64,000 bases of DNA from Acidaminococcus massiliensis (GTDB taxonomy: Bacteria > Bacillota > Negativicutes > Acidaminococcales > Acidaminococcaceae). Positions 49,793-59,473 of this stretch are shown one piece after another. A program made the position numbers and the translations under genes. The notes beneath the pieces were generated by a model. The model was not told where the DNA came from. It saw nothing but the letters and a program-made list of their open reading frames with translations, and did no database searches. Location of the stretch: positions 262,318-326,317 of the forward strand of contig NZ_LT608315.1 in assembly GCF_900095825.1 (NCBI RefSeq), written 5' to 3'. Numbering within the stretch: position 1 is the stretch's first letter; each line of letters opens with the position of its first letter.

Positions 49793-51154
49793 TCAGGCAG
49801 CAGAACCCTTCTTCTTTTCCTCTTTCATATGCTCCATATACTTCCGTGTCTCAGCCACCACGACCCCGGACAGGCCCAAGAGGGCAATCAGATTGGGGAT
49901 GGCCATCAGGCCATTGACGATATCTGCCAGGATCCAGATGGATTCCAGCTTCAGGAAGGCCCCGCAGCCCACAAGGACAATGAATCCCACCCGGTAAGGC
50001 ATGATGCCTTTGACCCCGACCAAGTATTCCATGCACCGTTCCCCATAGTAGTTCCAGCCCAGGATGGTGGTAAAAGCAAAGAGTACCAGTCCCACCATGA
50101 GCATGTAGCCGCCAAAAGCAGGATAAGCTTGGAGGAACGCTGCATTGGTGAGGGCCGCTCCGTTCAGATCCGTCTTCCACAAGCCGCTGATCACCACCAC
50201 CAGGCCGGTCATGGTGCAGATGATGATGGTGTCGATGAAGGTGCCGGTCATGGAAACCAACCCCTGTTCGGCCGGCCATTTGGTCTTGGCAGCAGCGGCC
50301 ACGATGGGGGCGCTCCCCAGGCCGGATTCGTTGGAGAATACTCCCCGGGCCACCCCGTTCCGCATGGCGAACAGCACGCTGGCTCCCAGGAACCCACCGA
50401 CGGCAGCGGTGGGATGGAAAGCATCATAGAAGATTTCTGCAATGGCTCCCGGCAGCTTGTCCGCAAAGATCACCAAAAAGCCCAAGGTAGAAACCATATA
50501 GATCACCGCCATGGCAGGGACAATCTTGGAAGCCGTCTTAGCAATGCTCTGGAGCCCTCCCAGAGTAATGGCCGCCACCAAGATGGTGAGCACCACAGCC
50601 GTGTATTCCACAGGGATCCCGGCATTCAGCTGGGTGATCTGGACAATGGAATTCACCTGGGCAAAGGTCCCGATGCCGAAATAAGCCACCAGCACACCGA
50701 AGAAAGCAAAGGCGATGGCCAAGGGCCGATAGGCTCTGCCCAGCCCGTTTTCAATATAGTACATGGGGCCGCCGGAAATCTGGCCCTTGTCATCCACGGT
50801 CCGGTATTTTACCGCCAGGCAGCCTTCCGCATATTTGGTGGCCATGCCGAAGAAGGCAGCGATCCACATCCACAGGATAGCGCCCGGTCCCCCAGCTTTA
50901 ATGGCTGTAGCCACTCCCACGATGTTCCCGGTGCCCACAGTAGCCGCCAGGGCCGTGCACAGGGCCTTGAAGGAATCGATATCCCCTTCTCCCTGGTTCT
51001 CCGCAGAAAAGATCAGCTTCAGCGAACGGGGCAGACGGAAAATCTGCAGGAATCCCAGCCGGAAGCTCAGGAAAATCCCCGTCCCCACCAAAAGGACCAA
51101 AAGCGGCGGTCCCCAGACAAAACTGTCAATCTGATTCAGCAGTGCAATACTCAT
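49793..51154 (-). CDS. Sodium:alanine/glycine symporter (AGCS family)
   Basis: A 453-residue membrane protein with about eleven helices. ATVGTGNIVGVATAIKAGGPGAILWMW, ISGGPMYYIENGLG and RNGVARGVFSNESGLGSAPI are AGCS signatures. It imports alanine or glycine with Na+. The start at 51154 has AAAAAGGGGGAAG upstream; the open frame continues much further without a credible start. It lies 19 bases after the ABC exporter gene on the same strand. Confidence 0.92.
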   Translation of the reverse strand: MSIALLNQIDSFVWGPPLLVLLVGTGIFLSFRLGFLQIFRLPRSLKLIFSAENQGEGDIDSFKALCTALAATVGTGNIVGVATAIKAGGPGAILWMWIAAFFGMATKYAEGCLAVKYRTVDDKGQISGGPMYYIENGLGRAYRPLAIAFAFFGVLVAYFGIGTFAQVNSIVQITQLNAGIPVEYTAVVLTILVAAITLGGLQSIAKTASKIVPAMAVIYMVSTLGFLVIFADKLPGAIAEIFYDAFHPTAAVGGFLGASVLFAMRNGVARGVFSNESGLGSAPIVAAAAKTKWPAEQGLVSMTGTFIDTIIICTMTGLVVVISGLWKTDLNGAALTNAAFLQAYPAFGGYMLMVGLVLFAFTTILGWNYYGERCMEYLVGVKGIMPYRVGFIVLVGCGAFLKLESIWILADIVNGLMAIPNLIALLGLSGVVVAETRKYMEHMKEEKKKGSAA

Positions 51155-51173
51155 AAACAAACTTCCCCCTTTT

Positions 51174-52931
51174 TCATTGAGCCCGCAGGCGCTCTTCCCA
51201 CTTCTCTGCACTTTCCAGAGAAGCCGTATGTGTTTCTTTATCCAAAGCCAGCACCCGCTGGTGATAGCGGAGCAGCGTGCTTCTGTGTCCCACACTGACC
51301 AGGGTAGTCCCTGGCAGCTTTTCTCCCAAGATCCGATACAAAGCCCCTTCCGTTTCTTCATCCAGGGCAGAAGTAGATTCGTCCAGGAACAGCCACTGGG
51401 GCTCATAGAGCAGGGCCCGGGCAAAAGCCAGCCGCTGCTGTTCTCCGATGGAGAACACATGGGACCAGTCCCCTTCTTCCTGGAGATGGACTGCCAGATA
51501 TCCGATCCGGCACAATTTTAGGGTTTCCTTCAGGGTTTCGTCGGAAAACTCCCGGGTGCCGGGATATAGGACCGCATCCCGGAGGGTCCCCAGAGGCAGA
51601 TAAGGGCGCTGCGGAATGAACATGAGCCGGTCCTGGGGCGGCAGTGCCACCTTTCCCCGGGCGAACGGCCAGATCCCTGCCAGGGCCCGGAGCAAGGTAC
51701 TTTTCCCGCTGCCGCTGACCCCTTTGATCAGCACATTGGTGCCCGGTTCCAGGGTCAGTTCCAAAGGCTCCAGAATGGGACTGCCGTTGGGCAGGTCCAC
51801 TTCCAGCGGGTCCAAGCGGACAGTCCCATCAGGACTTTCCACCCGTTCCACATGGCTCTGGCTGCCGGCAGCCTGGACCCTGGCCATGTCTTCTTCAAAG
51901 CCAGTGAGCCGGTCCACCACAGCCTGCCATTCCGCCAGGGAAGCGTACATATCCACAAAATAGGAAAGAGAATCCTGGACTCGGCCAAAAGCCGCAGCTA
52001 CCTGCATCAGTCCCCCCAGGGTCAGTTCCCGACGCAGGAACCGGGGAATGGCCACCACAAAGGGAAAGATGATGGCGATCTGGGAATAGCCGGAATTCAG
52101 CCACACCAGCTGTTTCTGTTTCAGGACGATCTTCCAGAAGTTCTCCAGCAGCAGGGCAAAGCGTTTCTTGAATACCTTTCCCTCCAGCTGTTCTCCCTGG
52201 TAAAAGGCAACACTTTCCGCATTTTCCCGCATCCGCATCATACTGAACCGGAAATCCGCTTCCCGGCGCTGCTGGAAAAAATTCAGGGCCACCAGCTTAT
52301 GGCCTACCCGGTGAGTCAGCCAAGTGCCCACCGAAGCATAAGCCACGGCCACCCAGACCATATATCCAGGGAGGTGCCAGGTGCGTCCCAGAAAGGCAAA
52401 GGAAAAAGGCCCGGAGAGCTGCCAAAGGATCACCACAAAAGATACCAAGGTGCATAGGGCCTTGACGATGCCTACAAAGAATCCCAGGGTCTTGGTGACG
52501 AACAGATTCACGTCTTCACTGATCCGCTGGTCCGGGTTGTCCATCTCTTTCCCGAACATTTCCAGCCGGTAATAGGTCCGGTGCTGGAGCCACCGGTCGA
52601 TGTACCGATTGGTGAGCCAGCGCCGCCAGTTCAGCACCAGCACCTGCTGGAGGTAGTAGGCATAGACAGCAAGGATGATATAAATGAACGCCAGCACCGT
52701 GAACCGCTTCAGCTGGTAAAAGATTTCTTCTGTCTGGTAGTTCTGGAGTGCCGTGTAGAAGGCGTTGTTCCACTGGTTCAGCAGCACCAGCATAGCCACC
52801 ACGGCCAAGGTCAGTACCAGGATGGCCAGCAGTAAGGCGTAGGCTTTTTTCTTTTCTTCACTTTTCCAGTAGCTGCGGGTCAGGCGCCAGACCTGACTGA
52901 GCAATTTTTTCGTACCATTTGTTTGTTTCAC
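51174..52931 (-). CDS. ABC exporter, fused membrane and ATPase domains (YddA/SbmA-type)
   Basis: A 585-residue half-transporter. The membrane domain (about 1-330) has five or six helices and the SbmA/BacA-like pattern (NQWNNAFYTALQNYQTEEIFYQLKRF, TYYRLEM, DNPDQRISEDV). The ATPase domain (about 370-585) has Walker A GVSGSGKST, a signature replaced by FSIGEQQRLAFARAL and Walker B WLFLDESTSALD. The family (ABCD/YddA) moves peptides, vitamin B12 or acyl compounds. A GTG start at 52931 follows GGTGAAGG. Confidence 0.88.
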   Translation of the reverse strand: MKQTNGTKKLLSQVWRLTRSYWKSEEKKKAYALLLAILVLTLAVVAMLVLLNQWNNAFYTALQNYQTEEIFYQLKRFTVLAFIYIILAVYAYYLQQVLVLNWRRWLTNRYIDRWLQHRTYYRLEMFGKEMDNPDQRISEDVNLFVTKTLGFFVGIVKALCTLVSFVVILWQLSGPFSFAFLGRTWHLPGYMVWVAVAYASVGTWLTHRVGHKLVALNFFQQRREADFRFSMMRMRENAESVAFYQGEQLEGKVFKKRFALLLENFWKIVLKQKQLVWLNSGYSQIAIIFPFVVAIPRFLRRELTLGGLMQVAAAFGRVQDSLSYFVDMYASLAEWQAVVDRLTGFEEDMARVQAAGSQSHVERVESPDGTVRLDPLEVDLPNGSPILEPLELTLEPGTNVLIKGVSGSGKSTLLRALAGIWPFARGKVALPPQDRLMFIPQRPYLPLGTLRDAVLYPGTREFSDETLKETLKLCRIGYLAVHLQEEGDWSHVFSIGEQQRLAFARALLYEPQWLFLDESTSALDEETEGALYRILGEKLPGTTLVSVGHRSTLLRYHQRVLALDKETHTASLESAEKWEERLRAQ

Positions 52932-53036
52932 GCGACCTTCACCTTACATAATTTAGAATAAAAACTATTATATCCGTTCCAATGAAAAAAAGCAAAGATT
53001 TTTGGCAAAAAAGGCTGCTGCGTTCGCAGCGTCCTT

Positions 53037-53072
53037 GTCAACGGTCAGCTGTCAACGGTCAACAGCCGATGG
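53037..53072. repeat. GTCAACGGTCAGCTG dispersed repeat, copy 2
   Basis: Matches the copy at 1063-1098 at 35 of 36 bases. It lies in the 267-base spacer between the ABC exporter and the RND pump, next to GCTGCTGCGTTCGCAGC and AAGCCAGCTTTTGCTGGCT hairpins. Confidence 0.8.
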
Positions 53073-53114
53073 AAGCCAGCTTTTGCTGGCTCCATTCTAT
53101 GAAACAGAGGATTT

Positions 53115-53157
53115 TTTCAAAAAAAGAACCCGTTCCCATAGGGAAAACGGGTTCTTT
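53115..53157 (-). terminator. Terminator of the RND pump operon
   Basis: AAAGAACCCGTT-CCC pairs with GGGAAAACGGGTTCTTT, followed on the minus strand by TTTTTTTGAAAAAA. Confidence 0.85.
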
Positions 53158-53198
53158 CCTGCGGCCGCTGACCGTGTCTGCTGCTTTGCAGCAGCACC

Positions 53199-56100
53199 TT
53201 ATTTCTTTTCTTCCGGAATCGGATCATCCACGGAGCCTACAGGCACCTTGGGATGGAAGACCTTTTCGATGGTGAGGAACAGGACCGGCACCAAAAACAG
53301 GCTCAGGAAGGTGGAAGCCATCATGCCGCCGATGATGGCAGTACCGATGGAGGTACGGCTGCCGGCACCGGCGCCGCTGGCCCAGGCCAGAGGCACGGCC
53401 CCGATGACCGTAGAGAAGGCGGTCATCAGGATAGGACGGAGACGGACCGTGACCGTATCCACCAGAGCGGGCATGACGGCCCAGCCGTCGTCCACTCTCA
53501 TCTTGGCATATTCCACAATCAGGATGGCGTTCTTTGCAGACAGCCCGATCAGCACGATCAGACCGATCTGCATGTAGATATCACTGGTGAGACCCCGGAG
53601 ATACTGGAAGCCTACAGCACCCATAACGGCAGAAGGCACCGCGAAGATGATGCCCAAAGGCAGGGTCCAGCTTTCATACAGGGCGGACAGACACAAGTAC
53701 ACGAACACCAGGGAAATCCCGAACATCATGAAGGAAGAGTTCCCGGCGGCTTTTTCGTCCCGGCTCTGGTCCGTCCATTGGTAGGTATACCCACTGGGCA
53801 GTTCGCTGTTCAGCACGCTTTCGATGGCGGCGATGGCCTGACCGGTGGATACGTTGGCCGCTGGAGAACCAGCGATCTTAGCCCCACGGACCCCGTTGAA
53901 CCGAGTGATTACAGGTGCGGCCGGGATTTCCTTACTGGTTACCAGCGCACTCAGAGGAACCAGGGCCCCGGTATTGCTGGCCACATACAGGTTGGCGAAG
54001 CTCTTGGTATCCCCTCTGTATTTGGGGTCAGCCTGGATGACAACCTTCCAGGTCTTGCCCAGCAGGTTGAAGTCGTTGACTTCGCTGCCGCCCAGGTTGG
54101 CCTGGAGGGCGGTGAATACGCTGGATACCGGCACGTTCAGGCTTTCTGCCTTGGCCCGGTCCACATCGAACTGGAGGGCCGGAGTATCATCGGTAAAGGT
54201 GGTGTAGATGGTGGCCAGTTCCGGTCGCTGCCGCAGCTTGCCCAGGATGGTCTGCACGTCTTTAGCCATTACATCCGTTTCATGACCGGTAGTATCCATG
54301 ATGTACAGGCTCAGGCTCCCGGTGTTGGACAAGCCGGGGAGTACGGCCTGGTTGAAGGCCATGGAGGTAGCTTCCGGAGTCTTGGCCCCCAGGGCGTTCA
54401 GTTTCTTGATGACGGTGTATACACTCAGTTCATCGGTGGTCCGGTTCTGGATGTCATCCAGCTTCACCGGCAGGATGGCAGAGTTAGGTTTCCGTCCGCC
54501 GGACAGCACGTCGATGCCCACGATCTGCAGTACATGCTTCACACCGGGGATCTGCTGGATCTCCTGCACCATTTCATTGGTGACCTTAGTCGTCCGGTTG
54601 GTGGAGGCAGATTCCGGCAGGGAAGCCGTCATCATGGCAAAGCTCTGGTCTTCATCAGGCAGGTAGGAGGAAGGGATCAGCTTGAAGAACATGCCGATCA
54701 GCAGAAAGACGATGGCCAGTCCCACCAGCCCCAATTTGAAGTGACGGAGCAGGCTCTTTACGTTCTTTACATATTTGCCGGTGGTCCGTTCCAGCCACCG
54801 GTTGAAGTAGCCGAACATCTTGCCCAGGAACCCTTTGCTGCCGTTGGGATCCTTGGGCTTGATCACCATGGCGCACACGGCCGGACTCAAAGACATGGCC
54901 ACTACGGCGGAGATACTCAGGGCAACCACGATACTCAGGGCGAACTGTTTGTACAGCACCCCGGTGATCCCGCTCAGGAAGGCTACAGGCAGGAATACGG
55001 CCAGCAGCACGAAGGCCGTGGCCACAATGGCCCCGGATACTTCCCGCATGGCGGTATAGGTGGCTTCCTTGGGGTCCATCCCCAAGGCATCCACGTTGTG
55101 TTCCACGGCTTCCACCACCACGATGGCGTCGTCCACCACGATCCCGATGGCCAATACCAACGCGAACAGGGTCAGTGTATTGATGGTAAAGTCAAAGATG
55201 ATGAAGGATCCAAAGGTCCCCAATAGGGATACCGGGATGGCCAAGGTAGGTACCAGGGTGGCCCGCCAGCTTTGCAGGAACACCCAGGTGATCAGCACTA
55301 CCAGCACCAGGGTTTCCACCAGAGTAACCACCACTTCCTTCAGGGATTCACGCACATAGTCCGTGTTGTCCTGTACGATGGTCAGTTTCAAGTCCGGTGG
55401 GAAGGTCTTTTCCGCTTCCGCCAGCACCTTCTTCACTTCTGCCACGGATTCCAAAGCGTTGGCATCGGTGTTCAGGCTGATGGCGTAGTTCATGGCATTC
55501 TTCCCGTCCAGTTTGGAGGTAACGCTGTCATCACGGGGTCCAAATTCAACCCGGGCCACATCCTTCACCCGGAGCAGGTTCCCGCTGCTGTTCTTGATGA
55601 TGATGTTGCCGAATTCTTCGGCGGTGGTGAGACGGCCCTTTACACGGGCGGAATACTGGAATTCCTGATCCGCCTCGTTGGGCCGGGCCCCGATGTTCCC
55701 GGCAGGCGCCTGGACGTTCTGGCTGGCAATGGCGTTCTTGACATCCGCCGCCGTTACCCCCAGGGAAGCCATCTTCATGGGATCCAGCCAGATACGCATG
55801 GCCAGTTCCGGCCCGTATTCGCTGACTTCAGAAACCCCTTTCACCCGCTTCAGGGCATCCACGAACTGGGTGGAACCGTAGGTCTTCATGAACAGGGTGT
55901 CATAGGTGCCGTTGGGGGAAGTCAGGGCGAAATACATGATGGTTTCGGCCGACTGTTTCTTGGTGGTGACCCCGTAGGTACTTACTTCACTGGGCAGGGA
56001 AGCGGAAGCCTGGGATACCCGGTTCTGCACCTTGACGGAGTCCATATCCGGATCCGTCCCCAGTTCGAACTTTACGTTCAATGTGTAGTTCCCCTGGTTG

Positions 56101-56348
56101 TCGCTGGTGGAGTTCATATCCACCATGTTGTCGACCCCGTTGACCTGCTTTTCAATGGCCTGGGCCACGGACTGTTCCACGACTTCCGCACTGGCGCCTA
56201 CGTAGTTGGTGGAAACGCTGATCCGGGGGTTGGAAATCTGGGGATACTGGGCAATGGGCAGGTTGTAGGCCGAAATGATCCCCACCAGGGTGATGATGAT
56301 GGCTATGACGCAGGCAAATACAGGGTGATCAATAAAATACTTTGCCAC
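53199..56348 (-). CDS. acrB: RND efflux pump inner-membrane transporter (AcrB/MexB, HAE1 family)
   Basis: A 1049-residue RND transporter of normal length. Twelve membrane helices in two halves and large periplasmic loops are evident. Markers are FIDHPVFACVIAIIITLVGI at the start, the proton-relay pair in LALVLAIGIVVDDAIVVVEAVEHN, and the C-terminal GLSAKNAILIVEYAKM. It exports drugs, detergents or bile salts by proton exchange. The GTG start follows AAGGAGG. It is 13 bases from the adaptor gene. No outer-membrane channel lies in the operon. Confidence 0.96.
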   Translation of the reverse strand: MAKYFIDHPVFACVIAIIITLVGIISAYNLPIAQYPQISNPRISVSTNYVGASAEVVEQSVAQAIEKQVNGVDNMVDMNSTSDNQGNYTLNVKFELGTDPDMDSVKVQNRVSQASASLPSEVSTYGVTTKKQSAETIMYFALTSPNGTYDTLFMKTYGSTQFVDALKRVKGVSEVSEYGPELAMRIWLDPMKMASLGVTAADVKNAIASQNVQAPAGNIGARPNEADQEFQYSARVKGRLTTAEEFGNIIIKNSSGNLLRVKDVARVEFGPRDDSVTSKLDGKNAMNYAISLNTDANALESVAEVKKVLAEAEKTFPPDLKLTIVQDNTDYVRESLKEVVVTLVETLVLVVLITWVFLQSWRATLVPTLAIPVSLLGTFGSFIIFDFTINTLTLFALVLAIGIVVDDAIVVVEAVEHNVDALGMDPKEATYTAMREVSGAIVATAFVLLAVFLPVAFLSGITGVLYKQFALSIVVALSISAVVAMSLSPAVCAMVIKPKDPNGSKGFLGKMFGYFNRWLERTTGKYVKNVKSLLRHFKLGLVGLAIVFLLIGMFFKLIPSSYLPDEDQSFAMMTASLPESASTNRTTKVTNEMVQEIQQIPGVKHVLQIVGIDVLSGGRKPNSAILPVKLDDIQNRTTDELSVYTVIKKLNALGAKTPEATSMAFNQAVLPGLSNTGSLSLYIMDTTGHETDVMAKDVQTILGKLRQRPELATIYTTFTDDTPALQFDVDRAKAESLNVPVSSVFTALQANLGGSEVNDFNLLGKTWKVVIQADPKYRGDTKSFANLYVASNTGALVPLSALVTSKEIPAAPVITRFNGVRGAKIAGSPAANVSTGQAIAAIESVLNSELPSGYTYQWTDQSRDEKAAGNSSFMMFGISLVFVYLCLSALYESWTLPLGIIFAVPSAVMGAVGFQYLRGLTSDIYMQIGLIVLIGLSAKNAILIVEYAKMRVDDGWAVMPALVDTVTVRLRPILMTAFSTVIGAVPLAWASGAGAGSRTSIGTAIIGGMMASTFLSLFLVPVLFLTIEKVFHPKVPVGSVDDPIPEEKK

Positions 56349-56361
56349 TTACTGTACCTCC

Positions 56362-57516
56362 TTAGTTACCGCTGGTAGTTGTTGTATCCGTAGTATCCAG
56401 ATCGGCTTCCGTCATGGACGTGGCACTGACTTTGGCGCCTTCCTTCAGTTTCTGCACGCCTTCCACCACTACGGTTTCCGTGCCGTCCAGACCGCTCTTC
56501 ACCAGCCACAGTTTCCCGATCCGGGCTCCCAGCTGGACTTCCTTCATGCTGACGGTGTTGTCATCGTTGATCACATAGACGAAATGTTTGTACATCACGT
56601 CGGTGACGGCCCGCTGAGGGATCAGGATGGCATTGGGCACCGTGGAACCGACCACGGAAATGTTGGCGAACATGCCGGGCAGCAGCACCCCATTGGGGTT
56701 CTGGAATTCGGCCTTCAAGGTCAGGGTACCCGTGGTATCGCTGACGCCCCGGTCCACCTGGGTCACGGACCCTTTTTCCGGATAGGTGGTGCCGTCGCTG
56801 AGCTTCATGGTCACGTTCTGGAGCTTGGTGCCATTGTTGGTGTTCCCCTGCATCATATCCAGATAGTCAGCCTGGGATACGGAGAACCGGACCCGCATGG
56901 GATCGCTGCCGGAAATAGAAGTCAGTACGGTAGAATTGGCCGTTACGAAAGAACCTTCCGCCAGAGGATTGGTATCGATCTTCCCGGAGAAAGGCGCTAC
57001 GATCTGGGTATCGCTCACATCCACCTGGGAAGATGCCAGGATGGCCTGCTGTGCCGCCACGGAAGCCTGGGCCTGGGCCAGCTGGGTGTTGTACTGGTCC
57101 GCCGTCTGCTTGCTCACGGCTCCCTGTTCATACAAGGTCTGGTACCGGGAAGCATCCTTCTGTGCGTTGGCCAAAGTCGCTTGGGCGTTGGCCAAGTTGG
57201 CCTGGGCATTGAGCACGGAATTCTGGTAGTTCCGAGGATCGATCACATAGAGCAGCTGTCCTGCTTCCACATAATCCCCGCCGTTCACCAGTTTCTGGAC
57301 AATGGTCCCCGTTACCTTACTCTTGATCTGCACATCGTTGGCCGCTTCCACGAACCCGGTGTAGTCATAGGTAATGGGAGTATCCCGCTTGATGACCTTC
57401 ATGGACTTTACAGCCACATCTCCCGCCGCCGGTGTGTTCTTGCTGCCGCAGCCGGCAACGCCTACCAGCAGAAGGAGAGCCATCCCGATGGATATCGCTT
57501 TTTTCTTTCCTAACAT
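56362..57516 (-). CDS. acrA: RND efflux periplasmic adaptor (AcrA/MexA family)
   Basis: A 384-residue lipoprotein: signal with lipobox LLVGVAGC, lipoyl halves (KVTGTIVQKLVNGGDYVEAGQLLYVIDPRNY and VDVSDTQIVAPFSGKI), a coiled-coil hairpin rich in Ala/Gln (about 95-165) and beta-barrel/membrane-proximal domains. Start 57516 has TAGGAGG eight bases upstream. It joins the AcrB-type pump to an outer-membrane channel that must be encoded elsewhere, possibly 12487-14016. Confidence 0.94.
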   Translation of the reverse strand: MLGKKKAISIGMALLLLVGVAGCGSKNTPAAGDVAVKSMKVIKRDTPITYDYTGFVEAANDVQIKSKVTGTIVQKLVNGGDYVEAGQLLYVIDPRNYQNSVLNAQANLANAQATLANAQKDASRYQTLYEQGAVSKQTADQYNTQLAQAQASVAAQQAILASSQVDVSDTQIVAPFSGKIDTNPLAEGSFVTANSTVLTSISGSDPMRVRFSVSQADYLDMMQGNTNNGTKLQNVTMKLSDGTTYPEKGSVTQVDRGVSDTTGTLTLKAEFQNPNGVLLPGMFANISVVGSTVPNAILIPQRAVTDVMYKHFVYVINDDNTVSMKEVQLGARIGKLWLVKSGLDGTETVVVEGVQKLKEGAKVSATSMTEADLDTTDTTTTSGN

Positions 57517-57589
57517 GGACAATCCTCCTAAAATCCTGCCCTTCCGGGCATGTTCTGCAATCATGGAATACTTATAGAAAACCTTGTAT

Positions 57590-57618
57590 ATTATATCGTA
57601 TGCAAATTCCAGATTCAA
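57590..57618 (-). promoter_or_regulatory. Promoter of the RND pump operon
   Basis: Minus strand TTGAAT (57613-57618), 17-bp spacer, TATAAT (57590-57595). No obvious operator palindrome is seen next to it. Confidence 0.7.
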
Positions 57619-57623
57619 ACTTG

Positions 57624-59261
57624 TTATTTAGATGTTTTTCCCTTGCTTTCTGCCGTTTTAGCTTCTTTTTTCACGTTTCCTTCATTTGACTGGCTAGTCA
57701 AAAATTCTTCCCCGGCACGGTTTTTCTGCAGATAGGGCAGGACTTTTTCCGCTTCCAGGTCGTACTCCTTTTGCTCTCCGTACAAGAGCCCTAGGGCTTC
57801 CCCATCGAAATAATATCCCGTGACATCCTCCGGTTTCAGCATCTGTCCATCGGCGGCAGTCTCTTTTCCCACCATCTTCCAGAATTTCCTCCAAGGATGG
57901 ACCATATCCTTCAAGGGCACTTCCTCCCCGGTAGCCATATTGAAATTGTAGCAGCGGGTGATGGCTTCGCTCTTATCCCGGTCCGTCAGGAGTCCCAGGA
58001 TCATGAGGCTGGCATATTTCTTGCCGCTGTACTTCACATCGTAATCCAAGTTCAGACGGGTCCCGATGGCAACATCCTTCAGCTGGCTGCGCACAAAGGA
58101 TTCGATGACCCGGTTCACTTTCCAAGCCAGCCTGCCATCCAGTTTTTGGAAATGGGGATAGGTGACAGCTCCGGTATCCGTGGCCACTTTCAGGGAAACG
58201 ATCTCGTAGCCGCTCTCCCCGGTGACTTTGCTGGCGTTGGCATAGGTAGGCCGGCTGTACAGTTCCGCCTGGAAGCCCACATTCCGAGGTTCCCAGCCGC
58301 CTGCTCGGTATTCCCAGACGGTCCGCACATAACCCAAAGGATCCGCATTGAGCACGCCCAGCACCTTCTGGACGGTGACCACTTCATCCACTCCGTCCCC
58401 GTTCACATCCAAGGGACTGAGTTGGCTCAGGTTCTGGATATAGGGACGCAGGCCGGAGGCCTTCAGGCTGCCGTCGCCGTTGTACACATTCAAGTTCCGA
58501 TAGGCTTCCTTTTCATTAGACAGATCCAGGATCATTTCCTGTTTCAGCCCCGGGAAGGACAGCTTCACCTGGTAGTCCGGCAGATAAGTCCCTGCCATAG
58601 AGACTCCCCGGTTCTCTTCCTGGCCGAACACTTCCTGGAGTTTCCCGTCGATCACGTCCAGGATCCGGTAGGAGACCATACCCCCAGATCCGCCGCTGGG
58701 GGCCGCAATGATCACATCGGGATAGCCATCCCCCGTCACGTCCGCCAGCGTCAGATAGGCATTGTACCCGCCCAGATCCTTGGGCCGGTAGTAATATTTC
58801 ACTTTGCCAGGATCTTTGGCACCTACTTCCCGGACAATCAGGTACATATCCCCCATAAAGCTGGATTTCTCCACCACCGGATTCCCCATCAGATCCACCA
58901 CTTCTTCGCTGCCGTCCCCATCGATATCCCCGATGGCTTCGCTGATCAGCTGTCCGTGCTGGACGGTGAAATCCACTTCCCGGGTCTTCCGGAGGGGATC
59001 ATTTTTGGGCAGCGGCTGGCTCCCTGTTTTCTTTTCTGCCGTACCCTCAGTCTTTTTCTCTTTGTCGGCAGTCGGTTTGCCAGTTGGCTTCTGCTCTGTT
59101 TTTTCCCCGGCAGACACTCCTTCCGCCGCTTTTTCCTCACTTTGGGAAAAGGTCCGCAAATCCACCACAGGTGCAGTGCCCGCCATTGCCAGGGAAGGCA
59201 GGCAAAGGCTTCCGGCCAGGACCAAGCTGAGGAGCATCTGTTTCCGTGTACATTGTTCCAT
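57624..59261 (-). CDS. Secreted FG-GAP/VCBS-repeat protein with C-terminal RsiV-like domain
   Basis: A 545-residue exported protein. A signal peptide (cut about AMA-GT) is followed by a Lys/Glu/Thr-rich low-complexity stretch (about 40-88), then three calcium-loop type repeats IGDIDGDGSEEVV, LADVTGDGYPDVI and PLDVNGDGVDEVV spread over residues 105-305. The C-terminal part (about 385-500: VIESFVRSQ, CYNFNMATGEEVPLKDMV) looks like the DUF3298/RsiV domain. Its role is unknown; surface binding or sensing is possible. It lies upstream of the RND operon on the same strand but has a separate promoter after it. Confidence 0.75.
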   Translation of the reverse strand: MEQCTRKQMLLSLVLAGSLCLPSLAMAGTAPVVDLRTFSQSEEKAAEGVSAGEKTEQKPTGKPTADKEKKTEGTAEKKTGSQPLPKNDPLRKTREVDFTVQHGQLISEAIGDIDGDGSEEVVDLMGNPVVEKSSFMGDMYLIVREVGAKDPGKVKYYYRPKDLGGYNAYLTLADVTGDGYPDVIIAAPSGGSGGMVSYRILDVIDGKLQEVFGQEENRGVSMAGTYLPDYQVKLSFPGLKQEMILDLSNEKEAYRNLNVYNGDGSLKASGLRPYIQNLSQLSPLDVNGDGVDEVVTVQKVLGVLNADPLGYVRTVWEYRAGGWEPRNVGFQAELYSRPTYANASKVTGESGYEIVSLKVATDTGAVTYPHFQKLDGRLAWKVNRVIESFVRSQLKDVAIGTRLNLDYDVKYSGKKYASLMILGLLTDRDKSEAITRCYNFNMATGEEVPLKDMVHPWRKFWKMVGKETAADGQMLKPEDVTGYYFDGEALGLLYGEQKEYDLEAEKVLPYLQKNRAGEEFLTSQSNEGNVKKEAKTAESKGKTSK

Positions 59262-59404
59262 ATTCCACCCACTCTTATCCTTTCCAACAGACTTTATGGG
59301 TCCATTATACTATAGGTTTGTCTTTTTCGCCTCCCCTTCCCCGGAAAGATTCTCTAGGAACTCTTTGATTAATTATCTTAGATTACGAAATATTGAGAAA
59401 GTTC

Positions 59405-59433
59405 TTTACTTGTTTTAAGAAATTTATTATACT
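59405..59433 (+). promoter_or_regulatory. Promoter of the FAD-linked oxidase
   Basis: TTTACT (59405-59410), 17-bp spacer, TATACT (59428-59433). A TTTGATTAATTAT element 25 bases upstream of -35 is also found before the efflux operon (14056-14068). Confidence 0.65.
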
Positions 59434-59473
59434 AAGCCTACGTTTTTGTTATAAAAAAGGGGGAGCTTTACCA

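Noticed and set aside
53253-55226. A 657-codon open frame on the plus strand opposite the RND pump
   Set aside because: Gln/His/Gly-rich antisense composition typical of GC-rich shadow frames; the opposite strand encodes a complete AcrB-type protein.
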